Positions 6,005-6,554 of a stretch of 6,554 nt of DNA are shown here, piece by piece. Numbering within the stretch: position 1 is the stretch's first letter; every line of letters starts with the position of its first letter. Both the position numbers and the translations under genes were made by a program. Under the pieces are notes generated by a model, which made no database searches, had not been told where the DNA came from, and worked only from the letters and a program-made list of their open reading frames with translations. This DNA comes from Crinalium sp049646245. GTDB lineage: Bacteria > Cyanobacteriota > Cyanobacteriia > Cyanobacteriales > PCC-9333. The stretch is taken from the NCBI GenBank assembly GCA_049646245.1, contig JBARVL010000611.1, positions 1 through 6,554 on the forward strand, given 5' to 3'.

Positions 6005-6274
6005 ATGATCGGCACCAACGTATATCTGGATGATGAAGTCAAGAAATTATTGATTAAGGCGGCTGCAATTAAAGGAAAATCCATAGAATCTCTGGCATCA
6101 GAGATTATTAATCAAGCTATTCGAGAGCAGTATAGTGTCGTTAGAGAGAATATTGTTACCCCTCCCAATAGTAAGCCAGCTTTAGCAGGTGCGGAGCCAT
6201 TTTATTTTTTGGCAACGCCTGAAGAGTCTGGGATTCCTGCTGACGAATGGGAAATGGAAAATGATTATTCTTGA
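6005..6274 (+). CDS. Ribbon-helix-helix antitoxin of a VapBC-type module
   Basis: This 89-residue protein has an N-terminal ribbon-helix-helix DNA-binding fold (about residues 1-45): a beta strand GTNVYLDD, helix EVKKLLIKAAAIKG, a turn at KS, and helix IESLASEIINQAIREQ. The C-terminal tail (about 50-89) is acidic and probably disordered until it binds the toxin, with the ADEWEMEND ending common in such antitoxins. The family role is to neutralise the partner nuclease by direct binding and to repress the operon. A PIN-domain toxin gene overlaps its last 14 bases in another frame, which implies translational coupling and strongly supports the pairing. The start ATG follows a weak purine stretch (AGAGATAAG). 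The assignment rests on fold pattern and context; I cannot name a subfamily. Confidence 0.8.
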   Translation: MIGTNVYLDDEVKKLLIKAAAIKGKSIESLASEIINQAIREQYSVVRENIVTPPNSKPALAGAEPFYFLATPEESGIPADEWEMENDYS

Positions 6275-6554
6275 TACTCATATCTGGCTATGGTGGAACC
6301 AAGATTCTCCTCAATTGACGAAGTTTCAAAAAGATGTCATTGAAAATTCTCGCAGTGAGGGGATTGGTATTTCTAGCATTAGTCTGATTGAAATCTCCAG
6401 ATTGGTTGATCGAAGTCGGCTAGTTTTACCTAAACCTTTAGGGGAATGGTTTTCTATTGCTTTAGCGGAAGAAGGAGTTTTATTAATTCCGATCACTCCC
6501 GAAATTGCTATTGAAGCTTATGCTTTACCAGATGAATTTCACAAAGACCCTGCT
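6261..6554 (+). CDS. PIN-domain toxin (VapC-type ribonuclease), 3' end beyond window
   Basis: An ATG at 6261, inside the last codons of the antitoxin gene, opens a frame of 98 codons that runs off the window end. It begins MIILDTHIWLWW, the classic PIN-domain start with the first metal-binding aspartate (D5). The second acidic residue is E44 in SLIEIS. The visible end, LPDEFHKDPA, is the lead-in to the conserved DPADR motif, with D96 present and the next residues cut off. VapC toxins are Mg2+-dependent RNases that cleave tRNA or rRNA and arrest growth when free of antitoxin. About 30-40 residues should be missing, judging by the usual 125-140. Overlap with the antitoxin gene is the standard antitoxin-first operon order. 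The RNA target cannot be predicted. Confidence 0.85.
   Translation, partial: MIILDTHIWLWWNQDSPQLTKFQKDVIENSRSEGIGISSISLIEISRLVDRSRLVLPKPLGEWFSIALAEEGVLLIPITPEIAIEAYALPDEFHKDPA

Overview
The window looks like cyanobacterial chromosome. Three copies of the HIP1 octamer GCGATCGC occur in 6.5 kb (1829-1836, 2171-2178, 5238-5245). There is a photosystem-II-type S4-domain protein, a long serA with a C-terminal ACT domain next to prmA, and three tracts of heptanucleotide tandem repeats of the kind scattered through filamentous cyanobacterial genomes. Base composition is AT-leaning and few genes have a clear Shine-Dalgarno, which also fits. Genus cannot be fixed from this alone.

Layout, left to right. 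Positions 1-60 hold the possible start of an unrecognised minus-strand gene. Positions 194-1441 (minus) encode an apparently intact TnpB (IS200/IS605 superfamily, IS1341-like solo arrangement, no tnpA visible). It is bracketed by a short hairpin at its 3' end and a perfect 20-bp stem-loop upstream of its start (1532-1583). Next on the minus strand come an S4-domain, YlmH-like protein (1618-2397) and a 171-residue glycine-zipper membrane protein (2490-3005). Transcribed away from these are serA (3222-4802), first enzyme of the phosphorylated serine pathway, and prmA (4934-5827), the ribosomal protein L11 methyltransferase. The 131 bp between serA and prmA consists largely of two heptad-repeat blocks that are imperfectly complementary to each other. 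At the right edge is a VapBC-type toxin-antitoxin pair: a ribbon-helix-helix antitoxin (6005-6274) overlapping a PIN-domain toxin (6261 to beyond the window end), with a perfect palindrome about 30 bp upstream.

The chromosomal core (S4 protein, glycine-zipper protein, serA, prmA) is housekeeping. The two ends are accessory: an RNA-guided-nuclease transposon on the left and a toxin-antitoxin module on the right. No clearly novel system is evident. The items most worth a second look are the TnpB element with its possible guide RNA, the self-complementary repeats between serA and prmA, and the repeats that form the 5' leaders of the S4 gene and prmA.
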